Part shown: positions 31,731 to 42,367 of the stretch, piece after piece
How the letters are laid out: each line of letters starts with the position of its first letter
Numbering within the stretch: the first letter of the stretch is position 1
From: Dryas octopetala
Taxonomy: Eukaryota; Streptophyta; Magnoliopsida; Rosales; Rosaceae
Direction of reading: 5' to 3'
Length of the DNA stretch: 64,000 nucleotides
NCBI GenBank assembly: GCA_963921425.1
Contig: OY992836.1
Location: 14,711,614-14,775,613 of the forward strand
Position numbers and translations under genes: made by a program
The notes under the pieces: generated by a model
The model's input: only the letters and a program-made list of their open reading frames with translations
Database searches by the model: none
What the model was told of the DNA's origin: nothing

Positions 31731-33575
31731 TTACTTCTTCCCAGTGTACCGCTGTCAAAAAACATATGGAAACAGTATAATAGCTTAAATCCATGATAAG
31801 CGATGAAGGACCTACATATGAGAATATCAAATATGGACCTACATATGAAGGACCTAAATCTAAACCACAAAGATGGAAAGAAAGCACTAAAATATGTTTA
31901 CTCACCTGCTTTCCAATATCAAAAGGGACATATTTGTATTTGATCATGTGTAGGATCTGCCGTTTCATTGTGAGGACAAATAGAACGATCCAGTAGCATA
32001 GCAATATTGGCCAGAAAACAGGTACATCCAACACAGAGAAAAAAGTCAAGACAAATGCAACAATGAATGCCTTTGTGATGGAATACCTGAAATCATTAAA
32101 CAACTTCATTTTTTAGGAAAAGAAAAGGTCAAAATCAATACAACATCAGTACATTAAACACTCCAAAATTCAAACATTTGTGTATATAAAATCAATAAAG
32201 AACAATTGACAATTCACATCCCTACCTGCTTGTCATTTTATGAGGTGAACCTGCTAAAACAACCCTCAATCCCCCAACGTATTAGGACAAGGAAAGAAAG
32301 TCTCAACTCTCCTATATAAAACAACCCCAATGCCACTTTGAAAGGGAAGAAGGAAGAGAACACTCTAAAGTCACCTCTCCAACCTTGGACAGGAACATCA
32401 TTCTTCTCTTAAGCTAAATAAATTCCTTGTAATAAGAAACTCCGTGAACGTGGTCCAAATTGGGGTGACTAATATCTTTGTTCTATAGCTTCAGTTTGGT
32501 CCTGAAGCTAAGGTATAGGACCAATGCAGGCTACTACCCAGGAAGGTGAATCAGGTTGCAGCAAGATATCTGAAATTTATTTCTTAATTATATTAACTAA
32601 TACTCCATGGCATAAACACCTTGTCGACTCGAGGCATTTAATAACTCCCACAAACTGATGGCTATAAACCATGTTAGCTAGGAGATCATTTCAATCAGCA
32701 GAGCCATCCTTCTGTAGATCAGAGCTAATCCCACAGTCAACTGAGGATACAGTTAAAATCCGATACTCATTATTCAAAGATAAAACGATTTTCTACCACT
32801 AAATTAAAACCCATCAAAATCCTTCAGTAAAGAGGGAAATATATGGTTTACCAACATTCTAAATAAGTTAAACTAAATACCCACAGGGAAATTAGTATAC
32901 AAGCTCCCCATCCCCGCTGCTCAACAGTCAACAATTCCATTCCATTCCAGTCAAGGACAAAGGGCACTATTAGAAGATACTCCAAACATTTATGACTACT
33001 GAGAGATGTATTTCTATTTTCTACAACCATTCACATACACACAAACAAATGGAAAGAGGGGGTTCCATCACAATGAGGGGCAGACCAAGCATGCCGCACA
33101 CCAAGCCCCATGGGAAACATAAGGAAAAAGGAAAAGAATCTTCAATAATGTATCTACAGAAATGGATAATACTAATTATTTAGATGCCATTATTGCACAT
33201 ATGAACTAAAAGAATGAAAGATATTTACCAGAACTTAAATTCGGGAAGGCGGCGAACAAAAGGCCTAAACTCATCAGCACCTTTTGTTGGCAGCGAAGCC
33301 CCATCCAAGGCTTCAAGCTCCGGGTCAACCTTTGGTGAGAAAAAACCTATCAAGAGATTCAAGACGTAGATCCCCAAACCATAGGAGATAACATAGAACC
33401 CCTGGACATAGTACACACGCAATATGTAAATCATTGCCACAGCAAGGGTGCCTAGCCACCTATGAAGTGTGTGAGGAGTGGACCGATCCAAATAGTACTG
33501 GAATGCTCTTGAAAAATCGCTTTTCCATTGGGCAAGTGGTGCCACAGCTGCTCCATCACTTCCAAGTCCCTCCAT
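31731..33575 (-). CDS. RER1: RER1 (ER-retrieval receptor), 3 exons, 182 aa
   Basis: Minus-strand exons 33575-33229, 32086-31906 and 31751-31731 join in frame to a TAA. The protein has four hydrophobic segments, among them [33 protein letters not shown] and [15 protein letters not shown], and the family signatures [29 protein letters not shown] and [20 protein letters not shown]1 returns ER membrane proteins from the Golgi through COPI. The last exon is only seven codons (RYTGKK-stop), so the cytosolic tail is shorter than the ~190-200 residues usual in plants as I recall. I used MEGLGSDG (33575) as start because the family begins there; an in-frame ATG at 33611 would add 12 residues. A minus-strand CACCAG/GTAATT donor near 34085 suggests a 5' UTR intron. 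Confidence 0.93.
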
Positions 33576-34878
33576 CAAAACCGGAATGTAATTTGTGACG
33601 GAAATCTCCATAAAACCAAAAACATAACGTCAAGAAGAAAAAATTGCAACAATACAAAAACTAAAGCATGTCATGGACCAAAATGACACTCATTTTTGCC
33701 TGATCAGGAAAAAGCGTGTGAATCAATATCCCAGTTCTTCTACCTCATTTTCTCAGAAACCAAACGGAGGGCTACAGATTGCTCTTGTACATAAATGAAT
33801 GAATAGTTACAGTAAGATAAACCTAAGATTCCAACGTAACACAAAGTCCCGACTGGTTTGAGGGTTATTAAAATTCAAGTTACATTGGATTATCAATGGC
33901 TTTCGTTAATGAGCATATTCTACAGTTCCCACCAGTTTTTTCCTAGTAACCAAACAGCGGATTAGCAAAATTTACAGAAAACCCAAAAATAAGATACGAA
34001 TTATCGTTTGGCCAAAAAGATTAATCAGGGTCTAGGCTAAATTAAGAATAAGTGAATATTCGATCAGCGAAAAAGAGAATTACCTGGTGAAGATTGAGAA
34101 CCGTTCGTAACTCAGTATTGGAAGTAGGGTTTCGAAAGTAGACAATACGAGGAAGATGATGAATTTACGACGGTTGATGCTCAGCGATTGGCTTGTGGTC
34201 TCTTTTTTGGTTTTTCCCCATAAAGCTCTGGGTCCGGATCGTGAGATTCACCCGCGTCCTAGATTCGTCAGCAGGCCTAACAACGGGTCGGGTCGGGTCA
34301 AGCAATTCAATATGAAAAACTTCATTAAATATACTTTTTAAATACAACTCTAACTTTTTTTAACTCTATTTAATGAAATTTCCCGATTACAAATAACTGA
34401 TTTGATGTCAGTATGTCACCAATCTTAGAAATATGACAACCACTTGCAAGGGATAAAAGAGGTATATGCTAAACTGCTAAAGACAATTAGAGGGGATCTA
34501 AAGATTGAAATAAGACTGAGGATGGTAGTTAATGTCCAACTATATTTGGCTTTAATTTGAAATCAAATAATTTACATCAATCATAGCGGACTCTTACCCA
34601 CTCAATTATCATTACCTAAACAGGCTAAACTATATGTCATAGTATTATGAGGTCTATATTGAAAGGAAAAACTAGTAAACTGGAAAAATAAAGTAAGGTT
34701 TTATTAGCCTCAAGGTTCATGTTTTCATCATGAAATAAATATAAGTAGATGATCTACTTTTTTTAGACTAGTAAATTGCCAAAGCAACTCATTTTAGTGT
34801 TAACTCATTGTGAATACAAATAAATATAAGTAAATGATCCATTCTCTTTTAAATTAATAGAGATATAATATATAAAAC
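33576..34878. other. RER1 leader/promoter and intergenic DNA
   Basis: Holds the RER1 leader and promoter (minus strand), with a probable leader donor near 34085 and a gggtcgggtcgggtc repeat near 34287. To the right the DNA is AT-rich and shows no gene. Confidence 0.45.
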
Positions 34879-34883
34879 ATATA

Positions 34884-35235
34884 TAAAAAAATTTAGGCAT
34901 TTATTTCAAAATCAATTAGCAATGGAAGGAGTAACTCAAATCCTTATAAACTACTATGCAAGGTTATATTTTTTCTAATGTGAGATAACGCTTTACATTC
35001 TTACACGCTTCCGCACGTGTAGCGTTACTTAAGCTAAACACGTAGACAACTCATATTGAGTGACGTGGAGCATGTGTGGCCACTCGACCTAACACCTTTG
35101 AACAAACCTGCTCTGATACTATGAATAAATCTTGTCATTCATCCAAAATTAATTGGTAATGAAAGAAGTAGCTCAAATCTTTATAAGTCACTATATAAGA
35201 CTATATTTTTTTTTCAATAACTTCATATTCTTACA
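34884..35235 (-). mobile_element. TRIM (terminal-repeat retrotransposon in miniature)
   Basis: Two ~115-122-bp direct repeats (34884-35005 and 35122-35235; shared phrases aggagtaactcaaatcctta / gaagtagctcaaatcttta and ttcttaca at the ends) flank 116 bp. On the minus strand the inner edge of the right repeat is followed by TAGTATCAGAGCAGG (35121-35107), a near-perfect initiator-Met tRNA primer site. A 5-bp target duplication ATATA lies at 34879-34883 and 35236-35240. It codes for nothing. The repeats have diverged clearly, so the insertion is old. Confidence 0.8.
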
Positions 35236-35240
35236 ATATA

Positions 35241-35719
35241 AGACTTACGAGAATAGAAAAATGACAGATAACTGAGATAAGAGTAAAAAACAAATAAATG
35301 AATTTCGTATATATTATAATTAATTTTCTAAAGTTTTATCAAAATTATTTAAACAAGTACTGTATTAAACATTTTATAAAGCAAATTTTTAATTAATAAC
35401 ATAAGTTAACAATTATAATGTCCCGGAACGTCTGGACAGTTGCAAGTGGTGCTGTGGTGGATAGCAAGTTTACGCAAACTTCATCGAAAGAAGAAAATTC
35501 CTAAAACTTGTCCACGTGTAAGTTTATTATTGGTTGTTCATTTTGTTTAGTGAACGTAAGAGAAATACTCATTTCAACTCTCGCTGCCAATCATATGTCA
35601 TTTCGACACATAGCCGAAAGAACAGCCGTTGGATTGATTCCGTCTCAATCCAACGACTCGTATTGACTTATGACTGACCGCTGCAAGAAGTTGACAGAAG
35701 CGTCTTCGTCCATTCTCTC
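35241..35719. promoter_or_regulatory. inorganic pyrophosphatase upstream region
   Basis: AT-rich DNA to the left, then mixed-composition promoter DNA from about 35420. The block tccaacgactcg near 35648 inversely repeats part of agccgttggattg near 35626. No gene seen. Confidence 0.4.
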
Positions 35720-35727
35720 TATAAATT
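35720..35727 (+). promoter_or_regulatory. TATA box of the pyrophosphatase gene
   Basis: TATAAATT about 95 bp upstream of the leader splice donor at 35816. It places the transcript start near 35750, before the non-coding first exon. Confidence 0.6.
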
Positions 35728-35815
35728 AAGCTCAAGAGCTTTCTCAGTCTCCTTCTCACACATAAACAAACACAAATCTATAATCCATTTTTGGCTGTGC
35801 ATTACTGGTAGCTAT

Positions 35816-36630
35816 GTAAGTTCTTCTTATCCCTTCTTCAATGGCTTCAGAGATTTTCGTTTTCGTTTTCGTTTTCGTTTATTTCTCTTTTTCTTCCAGT
35901 AATCTATGTGTTGTATGCTTGATTTTCTGTGACAGAGCAAAATTAAGTGATACCCATTTGATTAAAATATTGATGACTGCATCTGGATGAAGATTAGTAA
36001 TGTATCTGTTTGATTTTTTTATATGGGATTTGCTGCGTTTGAAAAAGCTTGATGGTCTGCATGTGGGTTTCTTTGATTTCTTTGGGTCCGTTTTGAGTAT
36101 GCATGAACACTTCAATTTCGTGGGTTTCTTTAATCTTATTGAACGAGTGTGATTTTTTTTTTTTTGTATTGATTCTTTCATTTTCGAGACTTTAATGGGT
36201 GGTAATATTTACATGCAATGAGTATAAAGTTGGGGAGTGCCGGAGTGGGGTCATCAAACAAACACACTACTGAAGTAACCTTGCCATATCTACCCTTATC
36301 ATATCTTTCTGTGTTGTGGATCATCAAATTTGACGTGCCTTCTGTGTCTTTTGATTTTGTGTGAAAAAAATTTCCATCTAATTTTCGCTTGTTTTCTAAG
36401 ATACTTGTTATTGTTTTTGTATGTATATTTTATAAATTGTCCCCTTGATTTTGAAAGAAGTTCCAATTTGTTGATAGCAGATCATCTTCTCACCTCTAGG
36501 TCCTTATTAGTTCTTTGTTATGATTTCCACCAAGTGTAATTCACTATTTCTCTGTAATTATTCACTGGAGGAATTATGATTAATTTCAAGAAGATTATGT
36601 GGTTACCTTTTTGTTTTTCTTCAATGCTAG
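35816..36630 (+). other. 5' UTR intron of the pyrophosphatase gene
   Basis: A GTAAGT donor at 35816 and a CTAG acceptor at 36629-36630 bound an 815-bp T-rich intron, 14 bases before the ATG. Long leader introns are common in highly expressed plant housekeeping genes. A short (ttttcg)n run occurs at 35857-35880. Confidence 0.7.
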
Positions 36631-36644
36631 TTGAAGTGGTGAAT

Positions 36645-39060
36645 ATGGATAACGATGCTGGGGAAGGGAGTGCAAAGCATTCGGGATTCCCTCATCCTCA
36701 TCCTCCAGTTAAACTCAATGAAAGAATCCTGTCTTCAATGTCCCGGAGATCTGTTGCTGCTCATCCCTGGCATGACTTAGAGATTGGTACGATTTCCTTG
36801 CAATTTTTTACCTTCTTTTTAAAACTTAGTGTGCTTGCTGTTGTAAGTTGTGGTGTTATCTTGTTAGAGAGATTCTTTCATCACTGACTCTTTCTCTAGG
36901 TTTTTCTAGAGAGATCTCTCTCTAGAACAGACACACACTCTCTCTGTCTCTATCAAATTCTCTAGATTGTCTCATCTGGAATGTTTGACTTAATCCATGA
37001 TTGGATAGGTTTAAGCTGCCACTCATTTTGACATCATTAGCTGCAAATCTAGAGATCTCTCTTGCACCTCTCATTTTGATTGACTGAGCATTCCTTAAGT
37101 CAGCAAAATTCAGACCCTATTTCTTTATGTATAGATAGAGAGAGAATTTGGGTTCTTGTGTTACTTACAACATGAGAGAAAGTGAGGTGCAGTCAGTATA
37201 GGTACTAGTGAAGTGAGATGAATATTTGTGAATGGGTGTGAGTAGCTGAGAGAAGCTTAGGTGCCCTGTGTGAGTATGGTAGTTAAATGTGTTGTGTGTG
37301 AGAGGCTATTGTTAAAGGGTTCCGTGCAAGAGTTAAAACTTAAGAGAAACTTACATTTGGTTAATAATGCTTGCTTTTTTCATCTATGCAGGACCTGGTG
37401 CGCCAGCAGTTTTCAACTGTGTAAGATGTTGTTTCTATTAGTCTTTATTGTTGATATCTTTGCCAAAGGGCCTTTAAAAATTGATAAATCCAGGATAAGG
37501 TTGTGTAATGCTTCTCTTACTGGATGATGAACTACATATTCTACCTCCCTTATTTAAATAAATAATTATATACTCTAGCTCAAGGTTATTTATTACGCCT
37601 GTATGCAAATCCAAATGTGAATTTCTGTGGCAGGTTGTTGAAATTAGCAAAGGCAGCAAGGTTAAGTATGAGCTCGACAAGACAAGTGGCCTCATAAAAG
37701 TGTGACTCTTATACTTCTTTTTTGAGCCATGTTGAACCATGTTTATTCTTTATATCGTTACCTTTGTTTTATATACATTGTTATCATTGTGTTTGCTAGG
37801 GTGCTGGCATATGATGTGAAATTTATGCCTTTCATGGAAAATTCTAATGCATGAGGTTCTTGACTGTAGGTTGATCGTGTTCTTTACTCATCGGTTGTTT
37901 ATCCACACAACTATGGTTTCATCCCACGAACAATCTGTGAGGATAGTGATCCTATGGATGTCCTGGTACTGATGCAGGTAATGTCATTTGGATACATAAT
38001 TATTTCCACAACGAAATAACATCCAATTTTGTATATTCGGCTGAGATTGTTAGCCACAACCTTGGATTTTCCTCCTGTACAGGAGCACGTGTTACCTGGT
38101 TCTTTTCTTCGTGCTCGTGCTATTGGATTAATGCCCATGATTGATCAAGTAAGAGTTTATCCTTTTGTCTCATGTTATCTTATTTGACTAGAAGATCGGC
38201 ACACAATTATAGAACCTTTGGGAATAGATAAGATCTTGACATCACTCTTTGGGGGGAAGCCAGGGATTTATTGTAGAACAATTGAAGTTTTAATATAATA
38301 AACAAAGGAAGTTTTGTTTATTCCACTGGTTTTTCACTAGCTTCCAGAATTTCAAATTCACCCACTTGTTTTTCCCTCGTGAGGATCTGATTCCATACCA
38401 TCTAGAAGTGAATGGAGCTATTGATAACATGAGTTCTATTGCAGGGTGAAAAGGATGACAAAATTATTGCAGTATGTGCTGATGACCCTGAGTTCCGCCA
38501 TTACAAGGACATCAAGGACCTTCCTCCACATCGCCTTGCAGAAATTCGTCGATTCTTTGAGGACTGTATCCAATTATCTCATGCTTGCTAATAATATTTC
38601 CTTTTGGCTAGCTTTTAGTCCTGAAAAAATTAATTACATTGCATTGAAGCAGTTGGGACTCCTATTAAGATAAATTACCTAATACCCTGTTACATCTTCT
38701 AAGTTCTAACCACCCAGTAAATTGATTGCAGATATTTACTGGATACTTAAATCTCTTTTGTAATCTGCTCATCCTTTTACAATATTTACTGGTTTTGCTG
38801 TATGCCCTTAACCTCTGCATCATTATAGACAAAAAGAATGAGAACAAAAAAGTTGCTGTTGAAGACTTCCTACCCGCTGAGGCTGCCATTGATGCCATCA
38901 AATACTCCATGTGAGATAAAAACTTTAGTTTCTCTCTGTTCATGATCACCTATAAATTTTGCAGATGGAACTTGAATTTCATTTTATTTTTTCTTAAAAG
39001 GATGCATTCTGTTGCAGGGACCTGTATGCATCTTACATTGTGGAAAGCTTGAGGCAGTAA
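36645..39060 (+). CDS. PPA2: soluble inorganic pyrophosphatase, 8 coding exons, 218 aa
   Basis: Exons 36645-36786, 37392-37420, 37634-37699, 37870-37977, 38083-38148, 38445-38565, 38829-38910 and 39018-39060 join in frame to a TAA. Family I signatures are intact: [30 protein letters not shown] and the metal-binding [11 protein letters not shown] (PROSITE type D-x-D-P-x-D), plus [11 protein letters not shown] near the end. The cytosolic enzyme hydrolyses PPi to 2 Pi with Mg2+, pulling biosynthetic reactions forward. There is no transit peptide, unlike the plastid PPA6. Length fits the 211-220 residues of plant soluble PPases. The symbol follows gene order: it sits beyond RER1, as PPA2 (At2g18230) does. 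PPA paralogues are very alike, so the number is less sure than the function. Confidence 0.93.
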
Positions 39061-39700
39061 CTAACCTGTAGACTAATGATTGATATGGCTGGAACCACGA
39101 GTATTGAATAATATGGTGAGGCTGATAGACTTCTTGCTGAATGCCTCTATATACAAGTTCAAATGCTTGGAACCATCAAACTGTTTTTCTTGGTTTGAAT
39201 TGATCTTATTCTGCACTTTTGACCATATATCTCTTGTACGGGATACCATGTGTTGAATGTTGTTTCTGGAAGGTAGACTTTTTTTTAAGATAGGTTCTCA
39301 AGTGGTAGTATGGTTTTATATACTACCTTTTAGGTGCCATTTCAATATCGGCTTCGTCAGTAGCAAGGATGAATATTGTTTTCCCCCACAAATGTGGGGA
39401 AAAAAGAAAATTGAAATGGTAAAAATAATTTCGTGCATTTTTTATGCAAAGATCGACTTTCCAAGTTATTTCCCATATGCATTCTAATTGAAACAGGAGA
39501 TATTATCGAAACTTAATTTGATCTATATATTAAAATTCCTATCCACCTCACTCGTCAAGTAAAATGTCTATTTCTTCTTAAATGAATAGAGATTTAAAAC
39601 ATGATAAGAGTTAAAGCATGAGAATAGGAAGAGAGATGAAAGACGAGAGTAAAAGACAAATATCGATTAGAAAGTAAGTACATTTAATGAATATATTTTA
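39061..39700. other. 3' region of the pyrophosphatase and intergenic DNA
   Basis: 3' UTR followed by AT-rich DNA without a recognisable gene. The ORF at 39257-39487 shows no known similarity. Confidence 0.45.
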
Positions 39701-39709
39701 ATTAATTTT

Positions 39710-40055
39710 GGCTAAATTTCACCTTTAGTCCTTGTAGTGTGAGTTAGGTGTTACTTTGATTCTCGTAATTTCAATTGTTCTGATTTTGATCATGTAGTTT
39801 ATAAATCGTTGTAATTTAAGGACATATTAACATTTTTGTTCATTAATTTGTTAAATTAGTCATTAAATCACTAACGGTATGTAAAGTACACGATAAAAAA
39901 CACAACAAATTTAACGATTTGATAAATGAAAATATTAACATGTATTTGAATTGCAGCTATTTGTAAATTACAGAATTAAAAACATAACAATTGAAACTAC
40001 ATAAGTCAAAGTGGAATTTGTCTCAAACTATAGGCACTAAAAGTGAACATTGACC
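39710..40055. mobile_element. Mutator-like TIR element (346 bp) with 9-bp target duplication
   Basis: Inverted arms of ~125 bp: the left has CACCTTTAGTCCTTGTAGT, and the reversed right has CACTTTTAGTGCCTATAGT. The target duplication ATTAATTTT lies at 39701-39709 and 40056-40064, perfect over nine bases. No coding capacity. The arms differ from those of the 30.6- and 40.7-kb elements, so it is a separate family. Confidence 0.88.
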
Positions 40056-40064
40056 ATTAATTTT

Positions 40065-40698
40065 TTGAAGTATTAACATGCACGTATTAAAATTTTTCTA
40101 AATCAACTTTTTATTTAATAATATACATTTAACAATAAGAGTAAAACTGCATTTGTTGGGTAATCCAGTTAGAAGGACCGTAGAATTACTCATAATGCAC
40201 CCAAGTTCGATTTCCTCTCTCCCAACTAAAAAAAACCAATAAAAGTAAAACTTTAATGTAATAGTTGTACATACCTTATATGTATATTTATCTCATATCT
40301 CATCATATGACTAAGTGTCTATTGCTCTTCACGTGATGAGGCATGTACACTGGAGTAAATTTTTCTCTTAACGATTGTAATGACCCGAAACACTTGTAAA
40401 GTCGTAAGTGATGTTTGTTGTATCTAGAACAAAAAGGCCCATGAAGCTTGAAGAATGTGTTATATGGTATATAACTCCAATTTTGAAGTATTTCTCTCTA
40501 TAATATTGATACCAAGTTTGAATCTCATTCTCCATACCAGACATTTTTTTTTTTGTTACATTGTAAAGAATTAAACTTGTATCTATATTAATCATATCCT
40601 AGTACCCCACAGAGTCACACACCTTCATCATTTAGAGCTAATCTCAAATCATTGACTCAAAAGTGACCGTAATTGTTAACTAGACGTTTACTCTATCA
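40065..40698. other. intergenic
   Basis: AT-rich. A stretch from about 40376 (tgtaatgacccgaaacactt) looks like the start of a decayed LTR but I saw no partner repeat. No gene. Confidence 0.35.
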
Positions 40699-40707
40699 TT
40701 TAATAAA

Positions 40708-41758
40708 GGGTTTTTTTTTGGTTTTTTTTTCATTTTTAGTAGCTAAACTTTGATCATTGTCTCAATGTGGTACCTGAACTTTTATTTGTCCTAATTGAGT
40801 ACCCAAATTTTTATTTTGTGTCTAATAAGTACCCAAGTAAATTTCTGTTAAAATTGTTAACAAAAGTTAAGGACAATATAGTCATTTCAAAAAAGCTATA
40901 TTTTAATTATTTTCTTTTATATATTTAAAAGTAAAAAAAAATACAAAATTACAAAAAAAAAAAAAAACAATGTACCTTTTGCTACTACCCACTCACCCAC
41001 CACTCTCTCTTCCATCTCTCCTCCATGGCCCTCCCCCCTTGCTTTCTCTGCAAATTGTGGAAAAGTGAAAAAACAAAATCAAACCTCTCTCCTCCTTGGA
41101 CAACCCAGCCTCCCCAACCTCTCTCCACCATCGGCAACCTCTCTTAACCTACCCACCTTCCCTCTCACCACCATTTGCACTGGTCGAACGCCTTCTCTTC
41201 CCCTTCCCTTTTTTTTTTTTTTCTTTCTATCCTTCTATTTCTCTCCCCCTCTCATTCTGGATTTGTACCAGCCTCCTTCCCCCCCTCTGCATCGGCTAAC
41301 TCCGACACCATCAACGGCGACAACCCCCTCTTCCCCCTTCTCTCTTCTCTCTTCGCCCTCTCTCTTTCCCTTTCTCCTTTAAAATCTGCAAATTCGATTC
41401 AAAAACAAAAATCTAAACAAAAACCCCACAATCAACTTGCCAAAATAAAAAATAGAGAAAGAGAGGGGCGATGGAGGAGAAAGGAAAGGGAGACTGGTGG
41501 GTGGGTGGTAGCAGAAGGTGGAGAGAGATTTAATTTTTTTTTTTTTACTTTTAAACATATAAAAGAAAATAATTAAAATCTAACTTTTTTGAAATGACTA
41601 TATTGTCCCTAACTTCTGTTAACAATTTTAACAGAAATTTACTTGGGTATCTATTAGACACAAAATAAAAATTTAGGTACTCAATTGTGACAAATAAAAG
41701 TTCAGGTACTACATTGGGACAATGGTCAAAATTTAGATACTAAAAATGAAAAAAACCC
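40708..41758. mobile_element. Mutator-like TIR element, possible Pack-MULE (1051 bp)
   Basis: Inverted arms of about 215-240 bp, starting GGGTTTTT and ending AAAACCC, and flanked by the perfect 9-bp duplication TTTAATAAA (40699-40707, 41759-41767). The arms match the 30.6-kb element. Unlike that copy it carries ~600 bp of internal DNA (about 40960-41540), rich in C and T with cgacaacccc- and caccatcaacggcgac-like stretches quite unlike the AT-rich surroundings. This looks like captured gene-leader DNA. ORFs inside (41065-41576) are Pro/Ser/Leu low-complexity and not credible genes. Confidence 0.9.
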
Positions 41759-41818
41759 TTTAATAAAAGATAAAAAGCAATAATTATAGGCTCAACATGA
41801 AACATGAAACATGAACCA

Positions 41819-41833
41819 TGACTCATTGAGTCA
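41819..41833. promoter_or_regulatory. bZIP-type palindrome TGACTCA-T-TGAGTCA
   Basis: A perfect 7-1-7 palindrome of the GCN4/AP-1 half-site motif, about 535 bp upstream of the gamma carbonic anhydrase ATG and 52 bp from the edge of the MULE duplication. Binding by a plant bZIP factor is inference. Confidence 0.35.
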
Positions 41834-41913
41834 TTGACCTCAAGCATCAAATAACGAACCGTGATCCATGGGTTACATTTCATGGTCATGATGCACCATG
41901 AACCTGACAAACA

Positions 41914-41970
41914 TGGGCTAAGAACGACTTCCCCAGGACTCCACCCCAATGCCCAAGCCCCAATGGGCCC
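41914..41970 (+). promoter_or_regulatory. site II (TGGGCY) cluster of the gamma carbonic anhydrase promoter
   Basis: TGGGCT at 41914-41919 and the palindrome TGGGCCCA at 41964-41971 (two overlapping TGGGCC on opposite strands). Known: site II elements are enriched in promoters of nuclear genes for plant oxidative phosphorylation, which fits a complex I subunit. A G-box follows. Confidence 0.5.
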
Positions 41971-42083
41971 AATCCCCGAGCCACAGTTTCGCGAGCCTCA
42001 CTGTCTCAGGTACTAGGCTCAAAGCCTTAAACCTTGAACCTTGGACCCGGATTTCATACCCGGACATTTTACATTTGTCAGCG

Positions 42084-42092
42084 ACACGTGGC
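42084..42092 (+). promoter_or_regulatory. G-box/ABRE
   Basis: ACACGTGGC, a full ABRE-type G-box, 276 bp upstream of the ATG at 42368. It could link the gene to ABA or light signals; the role is inferred from the motif only. Confidence 0.45.
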
Positions 42093-42367
42093 ATAAAGTG
42101 AGAAATGAGCATTAGAAACTGTAGGCAAAGCTAGCCGTAGACAAAAACTCACTCTGGTGGTGTTGCAAATTGCAGAAGTTTGGATAGCGAGTGAGTGAGT
42201 CCAGCAAGCCCTCCCTGTGTTCCCCAACATTTCCATTTGTCACCGCTGTCTCTCCTTCTCCTCAAAACTCGATGCTCTGCTCCCACACCCTCAGCTGAGA
42301 GACTCTCTGAGACTGCCTTCCCCAACACACTAACACACACCACCGCCTCAATCTCCGAGAGACCAAG

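Noticed and set aside
41065-41576. Three overlapping ORFs of up to 133 codons
   Set aside because: They lie inside the Mutator-like element and encode low-complexity Pro/Ser/Leu/Phe strings from C/T-rich DNA. No conserved pattern.
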